Part shown: positions 25,048 through 37,796 of the stretch, piece after piece
Position numbering within the stretch: position 1 is the first letter of the stretch
Layout of the letters: each line of letters begins with the position of its first letter
Source: Corythoichthys intestinalis
Taxonomy: Eukaryota > Chordata > Actinopteri > Syngnathiformes > Syngnathidae
Length of the DNA: 64,000 bases
Direction of reading: 5' to 3'
NCBI RefSeq assembly: GCF_030265065.1
Contig: NC_080410.1
Location: 22,116,898-22,180,897, forward strand
Program-made: the position numbers and the translations under genes
The notes under the pieces: model-generated
The model's input: the letters and a program-made list of their open reading frames with translations, nothing else
What the model was told of the DNA's origin: nothing
The model's database searches: none

Positions 25048-28000
25048 TGTCTGTGAAACTGCTTGTTGTTCATTGCATAATGTTCACTGCCACAATACAC
25101 CACTTGAATATCAAAGTTTTGCTTGTGTCAACGCAAAAAAACAAAACAAAAAAAAATCAGGCGGGTTCTTGTGTTGAAAAAAATGTCAGATCACTTGTGC
25201 CTAAAAAACACATACCGAGGGAAAAGAGAGAAGCAATACACATGCACACACTTTGTTATTATACGATTCCATAAAAGGAATGTGACACCCGCGCACACAT
25301 ACACACAAGAAGAGAAGGACGGGAAGGAAGGAGAGGTGGCATGACCCAACTTGCACTCGGCTCCAATGGAAAAGTATCAGCCGCTTCGCACAAAGACTCT
25401 GGAAAGAGGACCCGGGAAACGAGGCATTCCGCAGGATAGACCTTGTGTACATTGGACTGAGCTTGAGCTTAGCTGGAGAAGGAGGAGGTCAGCGGATGCA
25501 AGTGAGATTAGGCAGAAGTGGAAAAAGACTAGGAGGTGCAGAAGTGATAGGAAAGAGAGGAGAAGGTGATGAAGATTGATGTTACAATCAGGATGTGCAC
25601 AATTAGCAGGGGGCTAATGACTGACAAGGCACTCTCTGTTTGTAGATTCCAACCTTTAGCCTATAAACCTTTCAATCCTCTTTGATCAAAAAGGATAACA
25701 TGAACCTCATCAACTTCCGCAAATGTTACATCAATCTTTTCCATTCATGCTCTTGCCCATTGTTACCTCTGCTGAATTGAACCATTTTATTTTACATTAG
25801 AAAAATCTCTCATTGCACCATCAGACTAAAATGTCACAAAAAGTATGAAAACTGAAACAATAATTGAAATTTACTTACAAATTTTCTTAGCGTGAAATTT
25901 CTAATTATACTGATCTGGATCAATAACTAGATCGGTTAAGCAACGATCTAAATGAATCGTTCCTAACAGGGGCGTTGGAAGTCACTCTCAGCAGGGAGTG
26001 CTGAGCATCTTAGTTCTGTTTTTCCTATCCCAAAACAGCCGCTTCGGTCCAAATTTCATGTTTCAACGTCATGCTCGCGCCTTTTCTCCATTCAAGGCGT
26101 GCACAATGGCATTGCACACGCATGCTGGATAGTTGACTTACTACTACTAGGCTACCACAAAGACAGCGTTCTGTTTCACCTACAGTGTGTGGGAGTTTTT
26201 TGCATTGGAAATAAAAGCGCCCATGTATTAAAATTCAAATCCACGCAGCGAGACGGCACAATGACACACAAACACATTTGAAAACTAAAAGGTCCAATAA
26301 GCCTCAGTTTAACACCCACTTTTAACAACACACCAATTAATTGCACAGGAATATCCAACAGCGCTCTGCATGGTGGCAGGTCAACAGCAACAACAAACAA
26401 TAATATGGCTGCAGAGTAAACAATTTGAAGTTCTCCACGGTGTAAATCTGCAGCTAACCTCTCTGGGGACTGCACTAAACTATCATAATCATCTTAATTT
26501 TTGACCTCGAATCACATTTTAGAAAATTTAGCTGTTTCTTGTAAAGAAAAAAAATCACTAACTCATTTTTGCGCCATGTTAACGCCTCCTCTGTCAATAG
26601 TTAACGTATCCGTTCCAATACCGCCTTATTCAACGGGACCTGGTAGCAAGCAAGGTGTCAGGTGGTGACCATGTTATTAACAAAAAAAAAATCTTTTTCA
26701 ACATATATATTTAATCCTCACAGTTAAATCGGCTATTGTTTCTATGTTTTATTTATTGATATATTTTAAAAAAAAAAAAAAATCATTTTACTCTAACCAT
26801 CACCAGGGGGGTGCTGCAGCACCCCACTTCCCATGCCCTTTTGCGAAAAGTACACTTTTTAAGTCAAATATTTGAAATGATCCTGCACGCAATTGTAAAA
26901 ACGTCAAAATGTATTAGTAATTTTTTACGTGTACATGATGACATATCAAATCGATAGAAGGCTCTTGAATCGAACTAAAACCGAATCACGGCCACTGTCG
27001 TATTGTTATCCAAAGAATCGATATCGTGTCGTAACTTGTTGAAATTGTTGATTTACACCTCTGATGGATACAGGAACAAAAATACAGGAATTGTAATGTA
27101 TTCCTCAAAAAACTGTCATCGACATTGGGGAATTAGCGGATGTAGGGTTGAAGACAAAAAAGCTGAGCAAAAATAAACACCTTATGCTTAATAAATACCT
27201 GTTATTATCTACAGTGGGTTAAAAAAATACCTCACCTCTAAAAATGCAAATTTTAGTGGCTGTTATTATGTTGACTATGGATGATACCAAAACATTTTTA
27301 CCACAGGCTACTCATGGCATCTGCAATCCTGAAGTTTACAGTAGAGTTTTTGGAAAAAAACAAGGAAAAACTCAATGCAGTTCATTCAAATAGTATTAAA
27401 AGACCTTTAAGGAGCTATCAACAATATTGCCATATTGATTTCATTTGCATGTAAGTGTAGCTAATGTTTTATCTCGCAAGCTTTTGTATCATGATGTCAT
27501 TCAAATGGAGGCCAACCCTGCGAGTGAAGGGTTGTAACCACACCCACGGTCAGATCACGCATGGGTCTTTCTCCCAAAATATGAATTCTGTAGGAAATAC
27601 AGTATCTTCTCAATGATGACAGCATTCTCATCAAAACATACCTATTTATAGCATGCACAACACACTTACCTGTGTATGAAGATTTTTTCATGGTGGCAGC
27701 TGTTTTGTCCTGCAGTCAGTGATCTTTAAAAACGTGTAACCGTTGTTTTTGTTTGTTTGTTTGTTTGTTTTATAATATGTTTTCCCTTTTACTTCACTTG
27801 GACTATGTTAAGTTTGAGGGTGTATTCCAGTGGACGGTGCACCTCTTTGGAGAGAGAGAGAAAAAGACGGTATAGAGACAATCACACCTGCACTCCTGAG
27901 TCATGACGCACGCCCATGCGGCATGTGCGGGAGTGGTTTGGCTCTTAAACTGTGTACTATTTCACATTTGGAGCCTTACCTTAGGCAGATAAAGTGTACA

Positions 28001-28378
28001 ATGATGTCTGTTGTTTGTAGACACTTTGTTAGTTCCGTTTAGGGAAAATGTTCATTAAAGAGAATATGAGAGTTGTTCCACTGACAGCGGACGTTTCTTG
28101 TACAGTAGATATGCCTCTGGAGGCAATGTGCATATTTTATCAAAAAAATATTTTTGAATAAACTCTCGAAAGGCGAAGTTTTCACTTTAAGGTTTTGCAA
28201 CCTAAAGTTGTGTTTGATGCAGACAGAAGGAGATACTACCTTTTCTTGGAGGCACTAACTGTTTGCATTATTCTAACACACTTAATATAATCAATCAGGG
28301 AATAGTATCGTTTCCCGTATTTACTGTTTGACTGTTTGTATTAATCTAACACACCCAATATAAAATAAATAGCACTTA
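25048..28378. other. long stretch without recognised gene
   Basis: Mostly AT-rich sequence with short open frames, none with recognisable domains. A purine-rich frame at 25351-25569 is arginine/lysine-rich and low in complexity. A (GTTT)n run is at about 27750-27770. Confidence 0.4.
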
Positions 28379-29877
28379 CAGTGGGGCAAATAAGTATTTA
28401 GTCAAGCACCAATTGTGCAAGTTCTCCTACTTATAAAGATTAGAGAGGCCTGTAATTGTCAACATGGGTAAACCTCAACCATGAACGTGGAAAAAAAACA
28501 AAACAGGAAATCACATTGTTTGATTTTTAAAGAATTTATTTCCAAATTAGAGTGGAAAATAAGTATTTGGTCACCAACAAACAAGCAAGATTTCTGGCTG
28601 TCAAAGAGGTCTAACTTCTTCTAACGAGGTCTAACGAGGCTCCACTTGTTACCTGTATTAATGGCACCTGTTTTAACTCATTATCGGTATAAAAGAGACC
28701 TGTTCACAACCTCAGTCAGTCACACTCCAAACTCCACTATGGCTAAGACCAAAAAGCTGTCGAAGGACACCAGAGACAAAATTGTAGACCTGCACCAGGC
28801 TGGGATGACTGAATCTGCAATAGGTAAAACGCTTCGTGTAAAGAAATCAACTGTGGGAGCAATTATTAGAAAATGGAAGACATACAAGACCACTGATTAT
28901 CTCACACCGTGGTACAGAGAGCTGGGACCACAGTAACAAAGGCTACTATCAGTAACACAATGCGCCGCCTGGGGACTCAAATCCTGCACTGCCAGAGGTG
29001 TCTCCCTGCTGAAGAAAGTACACGTCCAGGCCCGTCTGCGGTTCGCTAGAGAGCATTTGGATGATCCAGAAGAGGACTGGGAGAATGTGTTATGGTCAGA
29101 TGGACCCAAAATAGAACTTTTTGGTAGAAACCCAGGTTCTCGTGTTTGGAGGAAAAAGAATACTGAATTGCATCCGAAGAACACCATACCCACTGTGAAG
29201 CATGGGGGTGGTAACATCATGCTGGGGCTGTTTTTCTGCAAAGGGACCAGGACGACTGATCTGTGTAAAGGAAAGAATGAATGGGGCCATGTATCGGGAG
29301 ATTTTGAGTGAAAATCTCCTTCATCAGCAAGGGCATTGAAGATGAGATGTGGCTGGGTCTTTCAGCATGACAATGATCCCAAACATACAGCCAGAGCAAC
29401 AAAGGAGTGGCTTCGTAAGAAGCATTTCAAGGTCCTGGAGTGGTCTAGCCAGTCTCCAGATCTCAACCCCATAGAAAATCTGTGGAGGGAGTTGAAAGTC
29501 AGTGTTGCCCAACAACAGCCCCATAACATCACTGCTCTAGATGAGATCTGCATGGAGGAATGGGCCAAAATACCAGCAACAGTGTGTGAAAAGCTTGTGA
29601 AGAGTTACAGAAAACGTTTGGCCTCCGTTATTGCCAACAAAGGGTACATAACAAAGTATTAAAATGTAATTTTGGTACTGACCAAATACTTATTTTCCAC
29701 CATGATTTGCAAATAAATTCTTTAAAAATCAAACAATGTGATTTTCTGGGGTTTTTTCCACATTCTGTCTCTCATGGTTGAGGTTTACCCATGTTGACAA
29801 TTACAGGTCTCTCTAATATTTTCAAGTGGGAGAATTTGCACAATTAGTGGTTGACTAAATACTTATTTGCCCCACTG
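28379..29877 (+). mobile_element. Tc1 transposon (Passport/PPTN-like), copy 1
   Basis: Inverted ends CAGTGGGGCAAATAAGTATT are bounded by TA on both sides. Inner copies of the end sequence (AAATAAGTATTTGGTCA) make an IR/DR-type terminus of roughly 200 bp. Family naming is from resemblance to flatfish Passport/PPTN elements and was not searched. Sister copies are at 49296-50844 and 59444-61028. Confidence 0.93.
28739..29662 (+). pseudogene. Tc1 transposase, copy 1, broken
   Basis: It starts [20 protein letters not shown] with the first helix-turn-helix. An internal deletion of roughly 100 bp removes the second DNA-binding subdomain (compare 49800-49930). The catalytic core keeps VLWSD (first Asp), HDNDPKHTA (second Asp) and [11 protein letters not shown] (Glu), but in separate frames. 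Two frame changes besides the deletion make it non-functional. The C-terminus, [11 protein letters not shown] and a stop, is intact. Confidence 0.93.
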
Positions 29878-30464
29878 TATAACATAGTTTAAGGAAATCT
29901 GGATATATAGGGCATAAACGATACACGACGCCTTCTTATTGATTGAGATTGACAGTGACAAGCCCATATCTGCACCACCAACTCTCGCAATCAGTTCTCC
30001 CGGACAGTCCAGAACAAATGACGGGACGCGCTGTCCCAACACAAGGAACACCGGAGAACGCCTGATATCAAATGGATAACACGACGGATAAGACTCCAAG
30101 AGCCCCTTTGACGCTGAGGTGGCAAAATCTACAACCCTCGTTGCCCTGACGATAGTAACTCCCGAATCCTCCTGTCCAATCCACAAACAGACAACAATCC
30201 CAAACATACCCATATTCCTGCCCACAGCCCGCCCCACGAGAGCCTTCAAAAGATTGAATGTTTAACTAAGTGTTGTCATTTTTCTCGGGAACCTTTTGTT
30301 GACGTGTGATAGTGACCTTGGAACAAGTTTGCCTCCTCGCCTGGGTCTGTGTCTGTTTCCCCTTTCTGTTTGATCGCTGTCGACCGGAATAAATTGTCAA
30401 CTTGTTCTCGATGAGCCTTCTTTAAACCTTTAAAAATGGAATCAGTACAAAGGGTTAAGACTAA
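29878..30464. other. no gene recognised
   Basis: A 128-codon minus-strand frame (29863-30249) has no recognisable domain and overlaps the Tc1 end. The composition is balanced rather than AT-rich, so this may be an old repeat, unclassified. Confidence 0.35.
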
Positions 30465-31622
30465 AGCCTGAGGTTTACTCCAGCGTTGCGGTGACGGCGC
30501 AGCGACAACGGCGTCATTCGACATTCGATAGTTCTGCGGTGAGGGAACGCGTTGCTCTGTAATTCACCGCCAAGCTACTAGAGTGATGTGGCGTTATGTT
30601 TGTACGGTTTTGGGGCATGCTTGTTGACTTCCGCTAGTCGGAGAAAAAATAAAACAATGCAAGATGGAACTCTTGAAAGTAAATATTCTGCTCATCAACA
30701 CTGAATAAATATTGAACATACAAATGTTGAGGGGCAGGCAACGCAGAAGACGGTTTTGAGGCGGTCTGGCCGACTTTTGATGCCGCACAGAGAGTTTTAG
30801 ACTCGGGTGGAGAGAGCTAGCTGTGGCGGCTAGCTTCAAACTGCCGTCGAGCACTGCGTTCAAGGTCTGCAAAGCCCTCCAGCACGATTTGTTTGCCGTG
30901 TCCTACAACCGGCCAGTGGGAAGCCATAGCAGATTTCTGGCGTCTAGGGAACGTCCCAAACTGCGTTGGGAGACTTGATTTTAACGTTATCATAAATAGC
31001 ACCGAGGCACTCTCAATCAGTGATGATGTATCGTGTGTGAACTGTCTGTTATTGAAAATTAAAGATCAAAACAACTCTTTTGACACCAAATCTGTGCTCT
31101 ATTCTCCATATACTTGAAGTGTGACACGTAAATATGTCACAGACTCACAGCAAACATATGTACACAATAAATGACGAAGTGCACCAACCAAAAATACGAC
31201 ATAAAGTGATAAAAAGTCGGCAGTTTTTGGCCGACTGGGTCACCGCTTCGTGTGGCCACTCGATTCCGAACACACACGTCTCGGTGGTGCTTCCATTTTT
31301 TTTTCAATCGCCGACCTTGCCATTTGGCAATCACAATAATGTCTTGACAAGACTTGCTCTTCGATGATACTCCCGTCGGCTTGGTCCATTTTTTGCGTGT
31401 AGAAAATAATGTTTGATTCTATTCTACAATGGCGGTGATTTGGCGCTAAACCGGAAACAACTGTCTGAGCGGACCAATCACAGTCCGTTTTCGCCACGTC
31501 ATACACGTCTACGCGACGCGAAGGTTAGAAAATTCGAGAGGCGCGCGTCAGGCTACGGCGTAGGGTCGTAACTCGGGTCTTCCTTGACGGCGCAGGTCTG
31601 ACGCGGAAGTATTACTCGGCCT
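30465..31622. mobile_element. PIF/Harbinger element, copy 2 (internally deleted)
   Basis: Ends AGCCTGAGGTTTACTCC and (reverse) AGGCCGAGTAATACTTCC are flanked by TAA on both sides. On the plus strand, 30893-31000 encodes a decayed [21 protein letters not shown] transposase piece; on the minus strand, 31398-31250 encodes MDQADGSIIEEQ, a decayed MADF piece. Opposite orientation to copy 1, and it lacks the nested hAT. Confidence 0.85.
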
Positions 31623-31803
31623 TAAGGTGAATGAGCGGAGTTTGGCCTTCTGGCCGGATTGTCTGATCTTGCCAGCCCAGGTCGTTGGAGCTGCGCCAGC
31701 GCGGGTCTGGCAGTTCGGCTGGTGTGATTCCGGCGGTCTGGCTAGAAGGTCAGATTCCTTCAAGATCCAAAAGCAACCATATCTTATGGATTCCATTTTC
31801 TTC

Positions 31804-32288
31804 TTGCCTGGCACCGCCAGACTATTCTCCCTGTATTTTTCAAACATTGTGAGAATAGTCTGGGACCCAGCCCATTAACGGCCTCTCGAGCAAGCACAAA
31901 ATCAACCGTCCAATCAGATTTGTTTATTTGCGTAACGTGTTCTTAACGAGTAACGTCACTCTTGCGCGCCGAAAGTCATCTCTACAAGTCTACAACAACA
32001 CAGATGGCGAACAGGAGAGCCGAGAATATGTTCCATAGTTTTAAATTACCAAAAACACATCGACAAAAGTCACTGACAACAGTCAACATGGCTCGCGCTA
32101 GCCATGTTGAATAAACTTCTCCATTCTCCTCTCACGCTAGTTACTTTAACAACGTCACGTTTGCCCGTCGCTGATTGGTCCACTCTGCTGTCTGTTTGCC
32201 GTGGCTTGCTCCGCCCTGGGAATTTGATCCGCCGGACGGTCGCCAGACTCAATCGCTGGAACAGCGGTGAGTCTGGTATACCAGGCAA
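31804..32288. mobile_element. MITE with 9-bp target duplication, superfamily unclear
   Basis: Ends TTGCCTGGCACCGCCAGACT and (reverse) TTGCCTGGTATACCAGACT are inverted. Identical 9-mers attttcttc flank the element at 31795-31803 and 32289-32297. No coding capacity. A 9-bp duplication suggests a Mutator-like origin, but I see no transposase to confirm it. Confidence 0.8.
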
Positions 32289-32297
32289 ATTTTCTTC

Positions 32298-33190
32298 CAT
32301 TTTATGATGTTGAATCTCCTCGATTTTGACAGGGGGAAAATGTGATTACAGGTAATCCCCGGGTTACAATGTACACGACTTGTCCATTCAAATATGCGTA
32401 TGTCTCATCTGCTGTTTTTTTTTCTCCAGTTGTTTTTTTTTTTTTAAGTCGCGTAAATGTCTCACCTGCCACCTCTTAAGTCGGGTATTTGAAAGGCTAG
32501 TTAAAAGCACAATAAGGGCAAATGAAAATCTTTTTTTTTTTTTCCACATGTGTGATATGGTGGAATTAACATGCATGCATAGCTGCTTCAGAAGTACATA
32601 GGCAACTGTTGGCAACCGTATTGTGGATTTTTTTTTCACCACTAGAAAACTTTTTTAAAATGATATTTGATTACTGTCTCATTTTTCACTTAAAAACCTT
32701 TTAACAGGGGTGTGCCCACTTTTTGAATTTACCTACTATAACAGTTTTATATCACAAATAATTGAAAAGACACAAAAACAACATTATTATAGATACTAGA
32801 ATAAACAAAAAAATTCAACAATCAGGTTTTAAAACTGTGGAAATTGGTATATTTATTACAAATTAAATTTTTAAAAAAGGATCGATCTTAATCCATACAT
32901 GTAACTTTTTTTATGTTACTCTGCCTTTCTCAGTACTGCCCCCACTAAAATGTATTTTGCTTATGCCAAGGGCCAGCTCTGACTTTAAGTAGCTGCGATA
33001 ATGGAAGCCTTTGACACACACAAAACCATATATATGATATATGTATGTCAGGGTGTGTGTTGTGGCAACACCCATCCGTTTACAGTCAAACTGAGGGGGC
33101 TTCACTTCCACTTCAAGGACACAAATGAAAGAAAACTGCAAAAAAGTCAATTGATTTTTTTTTTTTTAAATTAAATTAATTGCTCTACGA
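32298..33190. other. no gene recognised
   Basis: AT-rich. GTAATCCCCGGGTTAC-like sequence at about 32351 is shared with 36832 and marks a small dispersed repeat. Confidence 0.4.
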
Positions 33191-33198
33191 CTGCAAGG

Positions 33199-34841
33199 CA
33201 GTGTTGTTTTTGGCAGCCCTTTTAATTTTTCGTCTTAGTCTTTTGGACGAAAATACTCATTAGTCTTATATTAGTCATATTTCAGTCATTTCAAAATGTG
33301 TTCGTCTTTGTGTAGTTTTAATCAACAAAAACTTATAAATTTCGTCTAGTTTTAGTTGACAATTACTCAAAATGTTTTTGTCTGTAAACTTTAAAAAAAT
33401 TTAGTCCATGATTAAATCAACAAATACCAACAATTTCGAATGAACATTGACAGATGAGCACATAATTGTAGAGTGTGCAAGGATATCTTTGTGAGATGCG
33501 TATGTTGAATCTTTTAGCAGGAAAACATTACATAATTTTCAATTAATTAAACTCACCTGGACTCCACGAACTGTTTGTAAAAAGTTTTCCAACAATTTAA
33601 GACGACACTCACCACACTAAATGCTAATGCTAACGCGAATGCTATGCTAATGCTACAAGTTGCATTTTGTGTGTAATGATGACTCAGCACAGACCTTTAA
33701 AGGCTAACGCAACATGGCATATCTAGCCAAGATAATAAAACAAAACTTACCAAGCAGCACCCAACACATGTGTTTCACAAAAGGAGCCTGGAGTGGACAC
33801 ACGCTGAGTGTGTGTGTGGGGCATGGGTGACATAACTCACACGAACAAACATTGCTACGATGCATGCTAACTACTCATACAATAAGAAAATGTCACACAT
33901 TGTGAACTTACGATGGAAACCGTGGGGAATTTTCATCACATTTTCGTCTCGCCAGACGAAAACTGGCATCCATCTTGCATAGACTTCATAATGTATTGAC
34001 GGGACACGGGGCGCGGGGCCGATAAATAGGTGGCCTGCATTGTTGGCGAGGCCGTCAAAGCTGACCGAGTGGAATCACAGAGAAAGAGCTTTTTTCGTTG
34101 AAAATTCTTGGGAATAAATGCTTAAATCCCTGAATTCTTTATAGATATGGACGTAAAACAGTCTCGACTCTTGGTTAATAGATAAAAAAACACGCAGTTA
34201 GTATTTATTTTACAAAAATATGACGAAGTACAATGCTAGTCTGTTAGTGACTGTAGCTAGCGGCCGCCTTATGTAAACAGAGCTTTTCCAGTGAAAATTC
34301 TTGTGAATAAATAATTAAATCCCTGAATTCTCTATAGATATAGGCGTAAAACAGTCTTGATTCTTGGTTAAAAGAAAAAAAAACTTGCAGTTAGCATTTA
34401 TTTAATGTAAATATGGCTAACTATGATGCCAATGCAGTACCGGCTTTCTCCCATTAACTTTTTACACATTTCAAAATGCATTCATGGTAAGAAAAATATC
34501 ATAATTACCTTGAATCCTCGAACAAATCACTCCTGAGACAATCCTTCCTGTTTGTTTACGGTACAGCTTTCATACTTTTTCAACAGGAATCCGGTGATTG
34601 ATCGCTGTGTGGGTGTGTTTGTGAATAGCTCCTCTTGATATGGGTGGCCCCCTACTTGAATGCGAGGCGCACTAAATGACCGATCCGACCCGTCAATACC
34701 ATTTTGAAGTCTATGCATCTTGTTATGTTTTACTCTCCCAAGACCCGTTTTTAGCTCGTCATCGTCAAGTCATTGTCATGAAAAAATTGTTCGTTGACGA
34801 AATATTTTCGTTATCGTCATCATTGACAACAACAAGACTGC
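33199..34841. mobile_element. hAT-type element (CAGTGTTGTT family), copy with nested MITE
   Basis: Left end CAGTGTTGTTTTTGGC and right end (reverse) CAGTCTTGTTGTTGTC are flanked by perfect 8-mers ctgcaagg at 33191-33198 and 34842-34849. Non-coding. A second, truncated copy is at 36963-37757, and comparison with it exposes a nested insertion at 33978-34715. Confidence 0.9.
33978..34715. mobile_element. MITE nested in the hAT at 33199-34841
   Basis: Inverted ends CATAGACTTCATAATG / (reverse) CATAGACTTCAAAATGG are flanked by catcttg on both sides (33971-33977 and 34716-34722). The sister hAT copy near 37665 has the uninterrupted site. The interior holds two diverged tandem units of about 200 bp (34079 and 34280, core AATCCCTGAATTCT). 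Confidence 0.85.
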
Positions 34842-35118
34842 TGCAAGGAAAGCTAAACTTTCCCTCAAATGTAAAAAAAAAAAAAACTTGTGTGTACATG
34901 TAATTGATGAATTATGCGCTACAATACGCTCAACTTTTATTCAGAATCAGCTTCTGTTTTTGGGGACATGTGCCATGGGTATTAGGGAGGTTTTTTTTTT
35001 CGTTCATTTGTTTTGGTTGTTTTTTTGTTTTGATATGTAAAAAATGCTCAAATGATGTTAAAGTTTACAACAACAACAACAACAAATGAATGAGCTTCTT
35101 TATCACTGGTTACAACGC

Positions 35119-35527
35119 AACAGTGGGCGTGGCTTGGCTGGACAGGACGCTCTGCTTCTCTGCATGATGATTGGAGGATATGTCTGAAGCTGAATCCCTT
35201 TTTTATTGACAGCGAAATGAGCGAATCAGCAATCTTGTTGTTTAGGATCTGTGGGAAGAATTTTTCCATTTTCATTCCGTTGTTCTGAGTTGAACCGGAG
35301 ACTCTCCTAATCATCCTGGCGACGCTTTCTTTGTTAAAAATGACTCGCGAAAAATCGAGCTTCTATTTCTGATATTTTTTTTTTTCTTTTGTAGCTGCTT
35401 GTGTTTGTAGACTGATTTCTGTCACTCTAGTTTCTTTCCCTATCAAGCAATGGGTGCCGCTGAGTCCCTCACACTCCAGACACACTTTGAGCTTCCCCTC
35501 CTTGAAATACCAGCATCCGCCACTGGT
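35119..35527. repeat. possible hAT-like MITE
   Basis: CAGTGGGCGTGGC at 35119 and CCGCCACTG ending at about 35527 are imperfect inverted ends, and the right part resembles a common fish repeat. No convincing target duplication is visible. Confidence 0.4.
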
Positions 35528-35569
35528 TAAAGTGCACTGTGATTGGCTTGCGACCAGTCTGGAGTGTTG

Positions 35570-36913
35570 ACCTCCTCCTACCGGAATGAATCAACATGAT
35601 TTTAGATCATTTTGAGCCATTTCTAATGGTTTTAAGACGAAGCTAAAGCTAAAAATATTTTCTGGCTTGCCCTGATCCACTTCATAACATTTTCCCCACC
35701 AACTACTTTATCTACGTTTAGGTTCCCTTTTCTGAGTCCTTTTACACATTTCTACTTTAGTCCTGTAAATTCCCACATATTGTAGTCACGATTCCCAGAA
35801 ACTGATTGTTGCAATCTCTGGAGCATTTCCAATTTAAAAGATCCTGCAAGGGGTGCCAATTTCTTGCCACTTGATTTTTTTTCTTAACGATTTGTCAATT
35901 ATGAACAAAAAAATATTCAAATATGCTGCACAGGTCAGATTAAGGATGGAAAAAGTGCTCTTTATCAGTCACACTTATGATTATATCTAGGGTGAAAACA
36001 ACTTACAATTTTCATCAACGCCAACAATAATTCATAAGCTTGTTGCATCACTTTTTCATTCGGTCGTCAGCATTTCCACTGATAATTACCACTTACATAA
36101 AGTATTTTTTCCTCGCGTTGAGATAAACATTGTCATTTGTCATTTCCTGTTGCAAGTTACTGCAGGCTTCTGAGTTCCCACTTCTGCACGACGCACGTTC
36201 AAAAAACCATTGCGGTATTGATGTTTTTGTCTTTAACGCGTGCATCTTCATGGAAGGGATCTTGGTTTCAGTTCAAAGATGTTATATTGCTTGTTGTTGT
36301 AACACTTTACCCACATGCTTTAACACTTACATATCATGCCTTGGTCAGGAAATACACAGTTCATGGCTACAAAAGCACCACAAGCAACCACAATGACCTC
36401 TTCCGTGCATGCTGCAAACTCGACCATATACTTGTTGGTGACATTTCCATGTTGACTCACAAAATCTCTGGCCTGTGTTTGTCTGGGGCTAGGATGATTC
36501 TTCGTGCTCCTCTTAAGTCATCACTCAACATTCAGCAGAGCTAAACGGACTGATTTCAGGCTTGTAAGGGAACATTTTGCCCTACAAAGCAGATGTGTGC
36601 AGTGTTATATTATCTCTTACTGTAAACGTTCAGGAACCTGACTCATGATGCGTTCTTCTTCTTATGAGTCTACACAGGCCTGTACTTTTAACTTAAACAA
36701 GTTATTCTTAAGATGATAATGCTCAACTTTAAGAATTACATGAAATGGATTACAGTAGAGTTTTCTGACAATAACTTTTTAACAGATAACCCGATATTGT
36801 CCAACTCCAAAAATCTGATTTCGATGTACAGTTAGTCCCCGGGTTATGACATACCCAACTTACGTGATTTCGACTTTTCGACACCGAGGTCTCGTCTGCC
36901 ATTTTGTCAGGTC

Positions 36914-36948
<35 letters not shown>

Positions 36949-36962
36949 TTAATGGTGTTAAT
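35570..36962. other. no gene recognised
   Basis: Plus-strand frames at 36130-36544 (up to 135 codons) show no recognisable domain or splice context. A poly-T run is at about 36916-36945. Confidence 0.4.
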
Positions 36963-37757
36963 CAGTGTTGTTTTGGCAGCTCTTTTAATTTGCTTCTTAG
37001 TCTTTTGGACGAAAATACTTATTAGTCTTAGTCATATTTTAGTCAGCGAATGTTTTCGTCTATAAACTTCAAAAGTTTAAGTCCATGAATAAATTAATAA
37101 ATATATAAATAAAATGCTTCCAACAATTTCGAATGAACATTGACGGACCAGCACGTAAGTGTAGCGTCTACAAGGACATCAACATCTTCATGATGATAAT
37201 ACACACTCATCAGGAAAACAGAACATTATTTGCAATTAATTAAACTCACCTGGACGCCACGAACTGTAAGTAAAAAGTTTTCCAAGAGTTGAAGACACTC
37301 ACCGAGTAACTGCGCTAAATACTAATGCTAACGCAAACGCTATGCTAACGCTATGATAAGGCTACATGTTAGTTTAGTGTGTGATGATCACACAGCACAG
37401 ACCTTTAAAGGCTAAAGCAACATGGCATAGCCAAGATAAGAAAACAAAACTTACCAAGCAGCACGTGACGTGTTTAACAAAAGGAGCCTGGAATAGGCAC
37501 ACGCTCGGTTGGGGGGAGGCACAGCATGTTACATGAGTGACATGACCACACTCCTTAATGCGTGCTAACTACACATACGATAAGAAAATATCAAACATTG
37601 GGAACTTATGACGTAAACTATGGAGAATTTTCGTCTCGTTCGCGTCTCGTGACACAAAAAAATGGAATCCGTCTCGTTATGTTTTAGTCTCCGTAGACAC
37701 GTTTTTACCTCGTCATCGTGACGTCATTGTCATGAAAAAGTTGCTCGTTGATGAAAT
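36963..37757. mobile_element. hAT-type element (CAGTGTTGTT family), right-truncated copy
   Basis: It starts CAGTGTTGTTTTGGCAGC and runs parallel to the 33199 copy through the block ending GTCATGAAAAAGTTG. The right end is replaced by Tc1-derived sequence. Confidence 0.8.
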
Positions 37758-37796
37758 ATTTTCTGAAGACGGTACAAAAGAAAGCCCGCCCGTCTC

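Noticed and set aside
25351-25569. Arg/Lys-rich 72-codon frame
   Set aside because: Purine-rich low-complexity sequence explains it.
29863-30249. 128-codon minus-strand frame; considered as an LTR-element piece
   Set aside because: It overlaps the Tc1 terminus, shows no domain, and no paired long terminal repeats are visible.
36130-36544. Overlapping plus-strand frames of 88 and 135 codons
   Set aside because: No start context, splice site or domain supports coding; composition is ordinary.
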